From contig QKHZ01000268.1 in assembly GCA_003249795.1 (NCBI GenBank), positions 1 to 52,166 of the forward strand: a DNA stretch of 52,166 bases, read 5' to 3'. Below, one piece after another: positions 51,898-52,166 of the stretch; the first letter of the stretch is position 1, and every line of letters starts with the position of its first letter. This DNA comes from a bacterium (GTDB lineage: Bacteria; Planctomycetota; SZUA-567). The position numbers and the translations under genes are program-made. Below the pieces are notes generated by a model, which was not told where the DNA came from, did no database searches, and saw only the letters and a list, made by a program, of their open reading frames with translations.

Positions 51898-52166
51898 ATG
51901 GATTATAGCAAAAAAAATCTCCAGAATATTTATCCATTGTCGTCCATGCAGACAGGTATGTTGCTGCACACTCTCACGCAGGATGAAACTGCATACCGGA
52001 TGCAGATGAGACTCGTTTTACATGGCACACTTAATATCAATTATTTTGAGACAGCTTGGCAAAATTTAATTGAACGCCATGACTGCTTCCGGACGGTTTT
52101 TGCGTTTTCCGGCGCACCGATACCGCTGCAAGTTGTTTACCAACAAGTACCTGTAAACTTAAAGAA
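51898..52166 (+). CDS. NRPS3, 5' end only: condensation domain
   Basis: An open frame starts at the ATG 51898-51900, with GGATGG seven bases before it, and runs off the right edge (89 codons visible). The product starts MDYSKKNLQNIYPLSSMQTG, continues MLLHTLTQDETAYRMQMRL, and later has IERHDCFRTVFAF. These are the C1 and C2 motifs of a condensation domain. The YPLSxMQxGMLLH form, also seen in the second C domain of NRPS2 that follows an E domain (YPLTPVQEGMLFH), is typical of domains that accept a D-configured donor. NRPS1 ends with an E domain, so this protein may receive its product. The gene is divergent from the hydrolase genes. Confidence 0.82.
   Translation, partial: MDYSKKNLQNIYPLSSMQTGMLLHTLTQDETAYRMQMRLVLHGTLNINYFETAWQNLIERHDCFRTVFAFSGAPIPLQVVYQQVPVNLK

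Noticed and set aside
1-52166. CRISPR array, tRNA, rRNA, insertion sequence or prophage
   Set aside because: I saw no regularly spaced repeats, cloverleaf-like sequence, transposase motif, terminal inverted repeats of IS type or phage genes by eye. A short tRNA could still be missed without a covariance search.

Overview
The window most likely comes from a Lentisphaerota-like (Victivallales-type) member of the PVC bacteria. The main clue is a secreted protein at 27.4-28.1 kb with a classic prepilin leader and the H-x9-D motif that these bacteria carry in large numbers. Other clues are several GntR/LacI chimeric repressors each sitting with carbohydrate genes, and a formylglycine-enzyme-like fold fused to a glycosidase. 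The phylum call is inference from gene content; there is no rRNA gene here.

Layout. 1-1167: the 5' part of a membrane protein gene that runs off the left edge (minus strand). 1.7-9.1 kb: a minus-strand sugar-acid operon (repressor, IlvD/Edd dehydratase, DapA-type aldolase, SDR dehydrogenase, UlaG-like hydrolase, beta-helix glycosidase). Together these could take a sugar through lactone, aldonate and 2-keto-3-deoxyaldonate to pyruvate. 9.4-12.0 kb: a DUF1638-HyuA fusion. 12.5-18.5 kb: a plus-strand set of circularly permuted ATP-grasp, alpha-E and transglutaminase proteins. 18.5-20.3 kb: MarR repressor plus Bcr/CflA-type exporter, with paired palindromes around the promoter. 20.6-20.9 kb: a decayed discoidin-domain gene. 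21.0-24.4 kb: repressor, BNR/sialidase-like protein and a second DapA-family lyase. Divergent from these, sharing an operator motif, are a lipoprotein glycosidase and the prepilin-like protein (24.6-28.1 kb).

28.4-52.2 kb is the most unusual part: a nonribosomal peptide locus. On the plus strand an SPFH/band-7 protein, a small membrane protein, a 1283-residue membrane-anchored protein made of four tandem TAXI-type solute-binding modules, and a C-A-T-E NRPS follow one sigma70-like promoter, and the last three genes are joined by 4-bp ATGA overlaps. On the minus strand two secreted serine-hydrolase (S12/class C) paralogues, one intact and one with all three active-site motifs destroyed, precede a 3239-residue NRPS of order T-aminotransferase-C-A-T-E-C-A-T. 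A third NRPS starts at 51898 and leaves the window. The C- and E-domain types fit an assembly order NRPS2 (38405-48124), then NRPS1 (33700-38340), then NRPS3 (51898 onward). The N-terminal ACP-aminotransferase implies a beta-amino acyl starter made by a polyketide or fatty-acid synthase that is not in this window. No thioesterase is visible.

Most start codons were picked by Shine-Dalgarno fit and family length; several differ from the longest possible reading frame.
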